A stretch of 64,000 bases of DNA, from positions 1 through 64,000 of the forward strand of contig NZ_JAOWKY010000004.1 of the NCBI RefSeq assembly GCF_025751435.1, given 5' to 3'. The stretch comes from Albidovulum marisflavi (GTDB taxonomy: Bacteria; Pseudomonadota; Alphaproteobacteria; Rhodobacterales; Rhodobacteraceae). Below are positions 55,132 through 63,483 of the stretch, one piece after another. The position numbers were made by a program, and so were the translations under genes. Within the stretch, counting starts at the first letter, position 1. Every line of letters begins with the position of its first letter. The notes below the pieces were generated by a model, which saw nothing but the letters and a program-made list of their open reading frames with translations, ran no database searches and had not been told where the DNA came from.

Positions 55132-56298
55132 ATGCCCGTCAAGAACCGCTTCGCTGAGCTGCTGCCCGAAATCACCGCCTGGCGACGGGATTTCCACGAA
55201 CACCCCGAGCTTCTGTTCGATGTGCACCGCACCGCGGGCAAGGTTGCCAACCTTCTGCGCGAGTTCGGATGCGACGAAGTCGTGGAGGGGATCGGCAGGA
55301 CCGGCGTCGTCGGCGTGATCAAGGGCAAGAGCGACTCTCGCGGCAGGGTGATCGGACTGCGCGCGGACATGGACGCACTGCCGATCAAGGAGGCGACGGG
55401 CGTGCCCTATGCTTCCAAGACGCCCGGCAAGATGCACGCCTGCGGCCATGACGGGCACACCGCGATGCTTTTGGGCGCGGCAAAATACCTGGCCGAAACG
55501 CGCAACTTCGACGGCACCGCGGTCGTGATCTTCCAGCCCGCCGAGGAAGGCGGCGGCGGCGGGCGAGAGATGGTTGAGGACGGCATGATGGAGCGCTTCG
55601 GCGTCCAGGAAGTCTATGGCATGCACAACATGCCGGGCATTCCCGTCGGTCAGTTCGCGATCCGCACGGGCGCGATGATGGCGGCTGCGGATCAGTTCGA
55701 CATCCTCGTGACCGGCAAGGGCGGGCACGCGGCCAAACCGCACGACTGCATCGACACAACGGTCGTGTCCGCCCACATCATCCTGGCGCTTCAGACCATT
55801 GCTTCACGCGTCGTCGATCCCTTGAAGCAGGTCGTCGTTTCCGTCTGCACGGTCCGCACGGAAAGCGAGGCGCACAACGTCATCCCCCAGACCGTGCAGA
55901 TGCGCGGTACCGTGCGCACCATGGACCCCGCGATCCAGGAGCTTGTCGAGGCGCGGATCAAGTCGATCGTGGAGGGAACGGCGCTGGCCCATGGCGCGAC
56001 GGCCGAAGTGACCTACCAGCGCGGATATCCCGTCACCATGAACGCCCCGGAAAACACCGGCTTTGCGGCCGAGGTCGCGCAGATGGTGTCGGGCAAGGTC
56101 GATACCGACACCGCGCCCCTGATGGGGGCCGAGGATTTCAGCTTCATGCTGAACGAACGCCCGGGCGCCTACATCTTCCTTGGCAACGGCGACACCGCGA
56201 TGGTTCACCACCCGGCCTACAATTTCGACGACAACGCCATTCCCTTCGGGTCCAGCTGGTACGCGGGCATGGTCGAGGCGCGGATGCCTGCCGCCTGA
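55132..56298 (+). CDS. M20-family N-acyl amino acid amidohydrolase (hippurate hydrolase-like)
   Basis: A protein of 388 residues starting MPVKNRFAELLPEITAWRRDFHEHPEL, with AAGGAAGG upstream. M20 metal-site residues: GKMHACGHDGHTAMLLGAAK (Cys and His), FQPAEEGGGGGREMV (Glu), YGMHNMPGIPVGQF (His), and MGAEDFSFML (Glu). The C-terminal dimerisation domain is present. Family members remove acyl groups from amino acids (hippurate, N-acetyl). Likely cotranscribed with the FAD oxidoreductase. Confidence 0.92.
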   Translation: MPVKNRFAELLPEITAWRRDFHEHPELLFDVHRTAGKVANLLREFGCDEVVEGIGRTGVVGVIKGKSDSRGRVIGLRADMDALPIKEATGVPYASKTPGKMHACGHDGHTAMLLGAAKYLAETRNFDGTAVVIFQPAEEGGGGGREMVEDGMMERFGVQEVYGMHNMPGIPVGQFAIRTGAMMAAADQFDILVTGKGGHAAKPHDCIDTTVVSAHIILALQTIASRVVDPLKQVVVSVCTVRTESEAHNVIPQTVQMRGTVRTMDPAIQELVEARIKSIVEGTALAHGATAEVTYQRGYPVTMNAPENTGFAAEVAQMVSGKVDTDTAPLMGAEDFSFMLNERPGAYIFLGNGDTAMVHHPAYNFDDNAIPFGSSWYAGMVEARMPAA

Positions 56299-56369
56299 CC
56301 AGAAATCGCCGCATTCCTGTGCACCATGGGCGGGACCGCCTCGGCGGAACGGCTTTGGAAGGAGATGAC

Positions 56370-56783
56370 ATGCGCTTCGTGTTTGCCCTGCTGATCGCCC
56401 TTTGCGCGGCCCCGATGGCGAAGGCAGAGGACTTTACCGTCCGGGTCGACAACCAGTTCGTCGCGGATGAACTGCGGTGGAAGACGCAAGGGCGGTCCTA
56501 CAAGTTCCTTTGGGGGCTGACCTATGTGCAAGGACGGATCGCGGTGTGCGGGGTCGGTCAGTTCGTCAATCCGAGCCTTCGGCAAAAGACGCTTCAGCAG
56601 ATGAGACGCGGCAAGGTGATGCTCGACGGCAAGGCGATCCTGAGGGACATCACGTTCTTTAGCACGATCCCCGAAGGCAAGCCGCTGAACAAGGCGAAGG
56701 CCACCTGTCGCCTGACCAAAACGCCGAAGCCCAAGGGCGATTTCCTGGTCTACATGGACGTGCAGGGGCGCAGCATCTTTTGA
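56370..56783 (+). CDS. Small exported protein of unknown function
   Basis: A protein of 137 residues. Signal peptide MRFVFALLIALCAAPMAKA, then a mature part (DFTVRVDNQFVADELRWKTQGRSYKFLWGLTYVQGRIAVCGVGQF) with two Cys (about residues 60 and 112) that could form a disulfide. GGAAGGAGATGAC precedes the start at 56370. I recognise no family. It lies 71 bp after the M20 hydrolase and may share the message. Confidence 0.75.
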   Translation: MRFVFALLIALCAAPMAKAEDFTVRVDNQFVADELRWKTQGRSYKFLWGLTYVQGRIAVCGVGQFVNPSLRQKTLQQMRRGKVMLDGKAILRDITFFSTIPEGKPLNKAKATCRLTKTPKPKGDFLVYMDVQGRSIF

Positions 56784-56795
56784 CCCCTTGGCCGC

Positions 56796-57215
56796 TCAGG
56801 TCAGCGCAGCTTCGGTCAGGGGGCAGGGCTTGCCGGCAAAAAAGCGCGCCAGCAGGTCATGCATAAGCGTCGACATCGCACCTTCCGAGGCATGGGCGAA
56901 GAGCGTGGCAGAGGACCGCAACTTCATGGCGTCGACCGATCCCAAGATGTCCTCGGCCGAAACGCCGGGGTGCGACAGCAGGGCCGTCGCCGCGTCGTGC
57001 AGGCGCCCCGCCAGGATCGGGTCGCCAAGATAGGCCTGCGCTTCGTCAAGATCGGCGATGCCGTAGTAGCGCGCGGTTTCGGATCGGCCCAGACCCCGCA
57101 ACTGGGGAAAGACGAACCACATCCAGTGGCTTGTCTTGCGACCGCCCCGCAGTTCGGCCAGCGCATCGGGCCAGACCCGATCCTGCGCTTCGTGAAAACG
57201 GCCCAGATCGTTCAT
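56796..57215 (-). CDS. DUF1810 family protein
   Basis: A protein of 139 residues starting MNDLGRFHEAQDRVW. DUF1810 blocks: AELRGGRKTSHWMWFVFPQLRGLG, YYGIADLDEAQAYLGDPILAGRL and SAEDILGSVDAMKLRSSATLFA. The family is uncharacterised. It starts 9 bp after the fused aminotransferase gene and is likely in the same unit, though a functional link is not evident. Confidence 0.92.
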   Translation of the reverse strand: MNDLGRFHEAQDRVWPDALAELRGGRKTSHWMWFVFPQLRGLGRSETARYYGIADLDEAQAYLGDPILAGRLHDAATALLSHPGVSAEDILGSVDAMKLRSSATLFAHASEGAMSTLMHDLLARFFAGKPCPLTEAALT

Positions 57216-57224
57216 GGTACCCCC

Positions 57225-59546
57225 CTAAAGCCGCGCCAGCGCGCGATCCATCATTTGCAGCGCCAGATCAGCGTGGCCGGTCTGGAATATCAGCGGCGGG
57301 CGCATCTTGACGATGTTGCCATGCACGCCCTCGGTTCCGACAAGAAGCCCCTCTTCGCGCATCAGATTGACAAGGCGGTCCGTTTCCTGGGGCGCGGGGG
57401 ATAGGTCGGCATGGTCGTGTACCAGTTCGATTCCGAAGGCCAGCCCGGCAGAGCGCACGTCGCCGATGATGGGATGCCGTGCCTTCAGGTTCCGAAGCCC
57501 TGCGAACATGTAGCGCGCAGTTTCGCCTGCCTGCCTGACGTGGTCGCCGTCCTCAATCACGTCAAGAACGGCCAGGCCCGCCGCGGCCGAAACGTTGTTG
57601 CCGCCGAAGGTCGAGAAGAAAGCGGTCTGGTTGCAGAAATGGTCCAGGATCTCGGGCCTGGTCAGCACCACGCCAAGGGGGTGGCCATTGCCCGCCGGCT
57701 TGCCGATGGTGACGAAGTCGGGGGTCACGCCGTGATGCTGGTATCCCCAGAAGTGTTCTCCCATCCGGCCGAAGCCCGACTGCACCTCGTCCGCGATGCA
57801 AAGCCCGCCGGCCGCGCGCACCGTTTCGAAAATCGCGGCGACATAGCCGGGCAACGGCGCAAGAATGCCGTTGGTCATGAAGGCGCTGTCCACGATCACG
57901 GCGGCGGGGGCCATGCCCGCCTTGGCCAGCGATGCGATTGCGCGGTCGGCGTCACCGGCGTAGCGTGCCGCCATGTCTGACGTTCCGTGACGATAGGGGC
58001 CGCGGTAGCCATCCGGAGCAAGGATCGTGCGGACATGGCCCGGCGTTTCGCCCTGCCGCATCGCCGAAGGAGATACCGCGTCGATCGCCTCGGTGATGCC
58101 GTGATAGGCGAAGTCCTGGCAGATGAACCCCGGGTTGCCAGTCCACGCACGCGCCATCCGCCAGGCTATGTCATTCGCCTCGGAGCCGGAATTGACGAAG
58201 GCGCAAGCGGTCAGCGCGCCACCGGTCGAAGCGCCAAGCCGCTCCGCGTATTCCAGAACTTGCTCACCCAGATACCGTGTGTTGGTGTTCAGGATCCGCA
58301 TCTGGTGGTCGATCGCCCCGATCACGCGCGGGTGACAATGGCCCACGATCGGCACGTTGTTGTAGCAGTCAAGGTAACGCCGCCCCTCGGCGTCGATCAG
58401 CCACACGCCTTCGCCCTTCACCATGTGAAGCGGCGGGTCGTAGAAGACATAGGGCCGCGACCCCATGACCCGTTTGCGCCGCTCAATCAGTTCACCGACA
58501 GAGGCACGGGATCTGCGTGGCGGCAGGCCGCAGGCGCGGCGGAAAAGCGCGGTTGAATGTTCACGCCCTATCGCGTGCAAGGCGCGAAAGGCTTCGGGGG
58601 CACCGAAACCGTGGTCGGCGAGGTAGGGTGGAAACTCGGGGTCCTCCGCGATCCGGTAGGCCAGAATCACCATGGTGGTCGCTTGCCGCGCCATCATCAG
58701 GTCGTAAAGAACGTCGATCTCGGCTTCTTCCAGCGGCGTGACGCTGTTGTAGCCTTCAACCATCGACAGCATGATGTCCGCCGCGCCTTCGGGACGCGCG
58801 ATGAAATCGCCAAGCGCCGACCCAAGGTCGAAGATCAGGGGGGCGTGGATCAGGTCGCCAAAGTCGATCAGCCCGGCAATCGCGTTACCCGGACCGAGGA
58901 TCAGGTTGTGGCCATGCACGTCGCCGTGGATGGTCTGCGCCCTGAGCCCCGGCAGGATGGGCAGGACATTCGTCGTGAAATGCCCAAGGCAGTGCGTGAC
59001 CTCGGCCGCGGGCGCCGCTTCGGGCAGGCAATCCACCTTGGCCAGCGCCGCGGCTGCCTCGCGCAGGTCCCAGACCAGCCGACGATCGAGCAGGGCAGGG
59101 TGGGTGAAGCCGCGCAGCGCGCGGCCAAGCCGGGCGATCCCTGCGCCGATCCGGCGGTAGTCCGCAGCGTCCAGCCTGCAGGCGCCCGCAACCTCGCCCT
59201 CGAGGAAAGTCACCGCGTAGAACCGGTGCAGGCGCCCGTCCGCGGCCTTGATCATGGCGCTGTCGGACCCGTTGACGGTCGGCAGGACATGCGGCACCGG
59301 AAGAAGCGGGTCGACCGACTGCACATGGCGCAGCGCCGCGATCTGGGCGTCTACCAGCGCCGGGTTCTCGTTCGCATTGGCGATCTTGAAGACCCAGGCG
59401 CGACCGCGTTCGTCGCGCAACATCATGTTCTGATCGCGTTCGGAAGAAAGCGGCGTCAGCGTGCCGGAAACCCCGTGATGGCGCATGGCCAGAGTGGCGA
59501 AATCGTCCTGCGAGAAACGCGGGGCATCGGCGCCAAGTGATGTCAT
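57225..59546 (-). CDS. APH-type kinase fused to class III aminotransferase-fold enzyme
   Basis: A protein of 773 residues. Residues 1-330 are an aminoglycoside-phosphotransferase-fold kinase: IHGDVHGHN (207-214, Brenner motif) and IDFGD (227-231). Residues about 350-773 are a class III PLP enzyme: FVNSGSEANDIAWRMAR, CIADEVQSGFGRMGEHFW and the PLP Lys616 in TIGKPAGNGHPLG. This pairing resembles hydroxylysine or ethanolamine kinase linked to a phospho-lyase (AGXT2L-type). The larger bacterial homologues contain an extra M23 domain, absent here. It may phosphorylate an amino alcohol or hydroxylated amino acid and then eliminate phosphate; this is inference. Confidence 0.88.
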   Translation of the reverse strand: MTSLGADAPRFSQDDFATLAMRHHGVSGTLTPLSSERDQNMMLRDERGRAWVFKIANANENPALVDAQIAALRHVQSVDPLLPVPHVLPTVNGSDSAMIKAADGRLHRFYAVTFLEGEVAGACRLDAADYRRIGAGIARLGRALRGFTHPALLDRRLVWDLREAAAALAKVDCLPEAAPAAEVTHCLGHFTTNVLPILPGLRAQTIHGDVHGHNLILGPGNAIAGLIDFGDLIHAPLIFDLGSALGDFIARPEGAADIMLSMVEGYNSVTPLEEAEIDVLYDLMMARQATTMVILAYRIAEDPEFPPYLADHGFGAPEAFRALHAIGREHSTALFRRACGLPPRRSRASVGELIERRKRVMGSRPYVFYDPPLHMVKGEGVWLIDAEGRRYLDCYNNVPIVGHCHPRVIGAIDHQMRILNTNTRYLGEQVLEYAERLGASTGGALTACAFVNSGSEANDIAWRMARAWTGNPGFICQDFAYHGITEAIDAVSPSAMRQGETPGHVRTILAPDGYRGPYRHGTSDMAARYAGDADRAIASLAKAGMAPAAVIVDSAFMTNGILAPLPGYVAAIFETVRAAGGLCIADEVQSGFGRMGEHFWGYQHHGVTPDFVTIGKPAGNGHPLGVVLTRPEILDHFCNQTAFFSTFGGNNVSAAAGLAVLDVIEDGDHVRQAGETARYMFAGLRNLKARHPIIGDVRSAGLAFGIELVHDHADLSPAPQETDRLVNLMREEGLLVGTEGVHGNIVKMRPPLIFQTGHADLALQMMDRALARL

Positions 59547-59620
59547 CGAAACACTCCAGCCGTCGGAGGGCGGCGAAGGCGACTGTTTCCGATTCCGATC
59601 GGCTGATCAACACGTGCCGA

Positions 59621-60628
59621 TCAGGCGACGGCCCGCATCCGGCGCGGCGCGTGGCCGAAGGAGGCGCGGTAAACCTTTGCGAAATGCGACAGGGACCGGT
59701 AGCCGCAGGCAACGGCAACCTCGGTCACGGAAAGCTCTGTCTGCATCAGCAGGGTGCGCGCGCGTTCAAGCCGCAGCTTTGTGTAGAAACCCATGGGCGT
59801 GGTGCTGAGATAGCGCGCGAAAAGCCGTTCCGTCTGACGCGGTGACATGCCGGCGATCTCTGCGATCTCCTGCGCGGACAGCGGGGCTTCAAGGTTTTCT
59901 TCCATCGCCGCCAGGACGCGGACAAGGCGCGCATTGCGCACCCCGTAGCGGGACTGCGCCGAAACCGTTTGGCGCGATTGCGGACCCCTGACGTTGGCCC
60001 AGACCATCGCGTCCGCGATGCGGGTGGCCAGGTCGCCACCGTGACGCTCGGCAATAAGGTGAAGCATGAGGTCCGTCGCCGCAGCCCCGCCTGGCGCCGT
60101 GAGTCGGCGTCCCGCGATGAAGGCGGCGCGGCTGACGGTCACGTCGGGAAACTCCTCGGCCAGGCCATCGGCCTGTTCCCAGTGTGCGGCAACCGTTTCG
60201 TTGTCGAGCAGTCCGGCGCGCGCCAGGGTCTGGATGCCCGATCCGATCGCGCCGATGCGCGTCCCGTGCGCGGACTCGCGCCGAAGTGCGGCTTTCAGAG
60301 CGGTGCGCGCGGACGGATCCTCGGTTGGCGATCCGATCACGAAAAGCGTTTCAGTCCGCGAAAGCGGCGCAAGGCGATCATCGGCAAGCACGGTCAGGCC
60401 CCCAGCTGCAACCACGGGGCCGCCGGTGACGGATACGACGCGCCACGCATAATGCGCCTTGCCCGAAAGCTCGTTCGCCTGACGCAATGGTTCCGTGGCG
60501 CAGGACAGGGCCATCGCGTCGAATCCGTCGAGCAGAAGAAAGACAAAGGTTTCAGTATCCGTACGCGAAACGTTGCGTGCACTTGTCGTAATCTTGGCCG
60601 CAGCGCGCGGCTGGTGTTGGTGCAGCAT
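59621..60628 (-). CDS. GlxA-family AraC-type regulator (DJ-1/PfpI domain)
   Basis: A protein of 335 residues starting MLHQHQPRAAAKITTSARN. The N-terminal DJ-1/PfpI-like domain reads ETFVFLLLDGFDAMALSCATEPLRQANEL; its nucleophile-elbow position is Ser (AIGSGIQTLARAG), not Cys. C-terminal AraC HTH: APLSAQEIAEIAGMSPRQTERLFARYLSTTPMGFYTKLRLERARTLL. It is divergent from another GlxA regulator and upstream of the fused kinase-aminotransferase on the same strand. The ArgR-like branch often lacks the Cys. Confidence 0.92.
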   Translation of the reverse strand: MLHQHQPRAAAKITTSARNVSRTDTETFVFLLLDGFDAMALSCATEPLRQANELSGKAHYAWRVVSVTGGPVVAAGGLTVLADDRLAPLSRTETLFVIGSPTEDPSARTALKAALRRESAHGTRIGAIGSGIQTLARAGLLDNETVAAHWEQADGLAEEFPDVTVSRAAFIAGRRLTAPGGAAATDLMLHLIAERHGGDLATRIADAMVWANVRGPQSRQTVSAQSRYGVRNARLVRVLAAMEENLEAPLSAQEIAEIAGMSPRQTERLFARYLSTTPMGFYTKLRLERARTLLMQTELSVTEVAVACGYRSLSHFAKVYRASFGHAPRRMRAVA

Positions 60629-60738
60629 GTCGATCCCCCAAGGAAGCGCGCAGGCGGATACATCAGGTCGCTTCTGTTGCCATCTAGGTCGATTCTCCGC
60701 CAATATCGCAGAAGTTTTGCGTCAAGTTATCGTTACAA

Positions 60739-61737
60739 ATGCGTCACGTTAATCAATCTGTCCCGGCTCCACCCCCAGCACGCCTGCGCGTGGGGATCCT
60801 GCTTGCGCGCCGTTTCACGCTGGCGGCGATGGCGAACTTCATCGACGTCCTGCGCCTTGCGGCGGACGAAGGCGACAGGTCGCGCCCGATCCTGTGTTCA
60901 TGGCGCGTCGTGGCGCCCCGGCCCGGTCCGATCGAGTCCAGCTGCGGCCTCGTCGTCGAGGCTGCTGAAACGCTGGGCGACCCCACCCGGTTCGATTACA
61001 TCGCCGTGGTCGGCGGCCTGATCGGGGACAACCAGTGGCTTTCATCCGAGGCGGAGGACTGGCTTCGGCGGGCCGCGGCGGCGGGCGTGCCGCTAATCGG
61101 ACTGTGTACCGGCGCCTTCATCCTGGCCAGGGCCGGGCTGATGCAAGGCTACCGCTGCTGCGTCAGCTGGTTCCACCGCGAGGATTTCCTGGAACTGTTC
61201 GACGAGATGCATCCGGTATCTGACCAGATATTCGTGGTGGACCGCGACCGTCTGACCTGTTCGGGCGGCGCATCGACCGCGCATCTGGCGGCGTTCCTTG
61301 TTGACCGGCACATCGGCCGCGCCGCGGCGCGCAAGAGCCTGTCGATCATGATCGTGGACGAGGCGATGGCGGCCGAGCGGCCGCAGCCGGGACTGCCCTC
61401 GGATCTCAGTGCGAACGACCCGCTTGTCAAACGCGCGCTGCTTTGGATGCAGCAGTTTCCCGAAACGCCGCTGACGGCCGAACGTCTGGCCCGGCAGTTG
61501 GGCGTCAGCCGGCGTACCTTGGAACGCCGCTTCGCGGAAGATCTGGCGGTATCCCCTGCCGAGGCGGGGCGGCGCATGAGGCTTGCTCAGGTGCGCGCGC
61601 TGCTTGCGCGCGGCGAAAAAAGCGTGACACAAATCGCAGCTGAAACCGGGTTCTCGGATGTCTCGCATCTGATCCGCGTATTCCGCGCGGCCGAAGGTGT
61701 GACGCCGGAGGCCTGGCGGCGCGGCCGAGCCGGCTGA
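60739..61737 (+). CDS. GlxA-family AraC-type regulator (DJ-1/PfpI domain)
   Basis: A protein of 332 residues. DJ-1/PfpI-like part: LRVGILLARRFTLAAMANFIDVLRLA, with Cys in GLCTGAFILARAGLM. C-terminal HTH: TPLTAERLARQLGVSRRTLERRFAEDLAVSPAEAGRRMRLAQVRALLARG. It is separated by 110 bp from the divergent GlxA regulator. The two probably arose by duplication, sense different ligands, or regulate each other. Confidence 0.92.
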   Translation: MRHVNQSVPAPPPARLRVGILLARRFTLAAMANFIDVLRLAADEGDRSRPILCSWRVVAPRPGPIESSCGLVVEAAETLGDPTRFDYIAVVGGLIGDNQWLSSEAEDWLRRAAAAGVPLIGLCTGAFILARAGLMQGYRCCVSWFHREDFLELFDEMHPVSDQIFVVDRDRLTCSGGASTAHLAAFLVDRHIGRAAARKSLSIMIVDEAMAAERPQPGLPSDLSANDPLVKRALLWMQQFPETPLTAERLARQLGVSRRTLERRFAEDLAVSPAEAGRRMRLAQVRALLARGEKSVTQIAAETGFSDVSHLIRVFRAAEGVTPEAWRRGRAG

Positions 61738-61748
61738 GGGCAGGGCGC

Positions 61749-62750
61749 TCAGCCGCCGGTGTGGCTCATGTGACGCGACATCTGGCCCGCGACCTTCTGG
61801 CGCGAATAGTCGAAGTCGTGCCCCTTGGGCTTGCGCGCGATCGCCGCGCGGATCGCCTGCTCAAGCGCCGCGTCATCGGACGAGGCGCGCAACGGCGCGC
61901 GCAGGTCGGCCATGTCTTCCTGGCCCAGGCACATGAACAGCTCGCCCGTGCAGGTGACGCGCACGCGATTGCAGCTTTCGCAGAAGTTATGCGTGAGCGG
62001 TGTTATGAAGCCCACCTTCTGCCCCGTTTCCTCGATCCGGACATACCGCGCTGGCCCTCCCGATCGTTCGGCCAAGTCGGTCAGCGTGAAGCGTTCCGCC
62101 AGGCGTGCGCGCAGGTCCTTGAGCGGCCAGTATTGGTCAAGCCTCAACTCTTCGCCCATCTCGCCCATCGGCATGACCTCGATGAAGGTCAGGTCGTGGT
62201 CTTCGCGAGCGCACCATTCCAGAAGCGAGAACAGCTCATCCTCGTTGAAACCCTTCAGCGCGACGGTGTTGATCTTGACGCGAAGCCCGGCGCGCTTGGC
62301 GGCCTCGATCCCCTGCATGACCTGGGGAAGGCGACCCCACCGGGTGATCTCGGCGAACTTTTCCTGGTCCAGGGTGTCGAGCGAAACGTTGACGCGCCGG
62401 ATCCCGCAAGCGGCAAGCTCGTCCGCGAACCGGGCCAGCTGCGACCCGTTGGTGGTCAGCGTCAACTCGCTCAGCGCGCCGCTATCCAGGTGGCGGGCGA
62501 TGGTGCGGAAGAAGGTCATGATGTCGCGCCGCACCAGCGGTTCGCCGCCCGTGATGCGAAGCTTGGTGACGCCGAGGTGGATGAAGGTGGAACAAAGCCT
62601 GTCCAGCTCCTCCAACGTCAGCAGGTCCTTCTTGGGCAGGAACTGCATGTGTTCGGCCATGCAGTACGTGCAGCGGAAGTCGCAGCGGTCCGTGACCGAG
62701 ACACGGAGGTACGAGATTGGCCGGGCGAAGGGGTCTATCAGAGGGGTCAT
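61749..62750 (-). CDS. moaA: GTP 3',8-cyclase (molybdenum cofactor biosynthesis)
   Basis: A protein of 333 residues. Radical SAM enzyme converting GTP to 3',8-cyclo-GTP, first step of molybdopterin synthesis. N-terminal 4Fe-4S site: RCDFRCTYC (Cys23, Cys27, Cys30). C-terminal cluster: [11 protein letters not shown] and the later [12 protein letters not shown] and SLDTL blocks are typical. The C-terminus ends HTGG, which carries the conserved double Gly. No other moa gene is adjacent. Confidence 0.97.
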   Translation of the reverse strand: MTPLIDPFARPISYLRVSVTDRCDFRCTYCMAEHMQFLPKKDLLTLEELDRLCSTFIHLGVTKLRITGGEPLVRRDIMTFFRTIARHLDSGALSELTLTTNGSQLARFADELAACGIRRVNVSLDTLDQEKFAEITRWGRLPQVMQGIEAAKRAGLRVKINTVALKGFNEDELFSLLEWCAREDHDLTFIEVMPMGEMGEELRLDQYWPLKDLRARLAERFTLTDLAERSGGPARYVRIEETGQKVGFITPLTHNFCESCNRVRVTCTGELFMCLGQEDMADLRAPLRASSDDAALEQAIRAAIARKPKGHDFDYSRQKVAGQMSRHMSHTGG

Positions 62751-62805
62751 GCGAACAAGTCTAGTCTCTTGGCAGGGCCCCTACAAGAAGGGGATCGGCA
62801 GGTGT

Positions 62806-63483
62806 TCACGCCAGGTACTTCGCCGCCTCCTTGTGGGCGAAGGGCTTCATTCGCGCGCCGTTCGCGTCAAGGAAGGCGCGGACACGCGGCGCGTCGTGCT
62901 TCGACAGGTCGCGCAGCCACCAAGCGACGGCCTTCTGGATGAACCAGTCCCGATCGTCCGCGCAGGCCGCAGCCCAGCCCAGCACCCGGTCCCTGATTTC
63001 CAGGTCGCGGGCGGTCGGATGGTTCTGCTTGGTCCAGGGCAGGGTCATGACCAGCGCCGCGCGGCGGATCCACATGATGTCCGATCGTGACCAGCCTTCC
63101 ACCTGGTCGATCCGCGAAGGGTCCGCCACCAAACGCCTGCCACCCGCGTCGCATACGTGGTCGGCGATGGCCCAGCTGTCAAAGTCCTGCACCCACGAGG
63201 CTATCAGGCGCCAGACGGCTTCGTCATCCTTGATCCTCGCCTGGGTCAGAAGCTTGGCTGCGACGATCCGCGCCTCGAAGATGTCCGTGCGCCACAGGGC
63301 ATCCGCAAGCGTCACCCGCTCGGGCACCGTCAGCGCCCGCCGCCAGTCCCGGGCCAGGTCATTGAGGAAGGGGTTCGCGATCCCCAGAACCTCACGCGTC
63401 TGCTTGTGGTAGGCGGCCATCCCCTCGGCGCGGCCAGGCTCGATGCCCGCGCGCAGGGCTGCAATCGCGTCGTCAAGGGTCAT
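62806..63483 (-). CDS. AlkD-type DNA alkylation repair protein
   Basis: A protein of 225 residues. HEAT-repeat DNA glycosylase family: FLNDLARDWRRALT, EARIVAAKLLTQARI, DSWAIADHVCDAGG, RSDIMWIRRAALVMTLPWTKQ and DDRDWFIQKAVAWWLRDLSKHDAPRVRAFLD. It removes alkylated purines in known members. The start overlaps the glmS stop in ATGA, so it is coupled to glmS. Confidence 0.9.
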   Translation of the reverse strand: MTLDDAIAALRAGIEPGRAEGMAAYHKQTREVLGIANPFLNDLARDWRRALTVPERVTLADALWRTDIFEARIVAAKLLTQARIKDDEAVWRLIASWVQDFDSWAIADHVCDAGGRRLVADPSRIDQVEGWSRSDIMWIRRAALVMTLPWTKQNHPTARDLEIRDRVLGWAAACADDRDWFIQKAVAWWLRDLSKHDAPRVRAFLDANGARMKPFAHKEAAKYLA

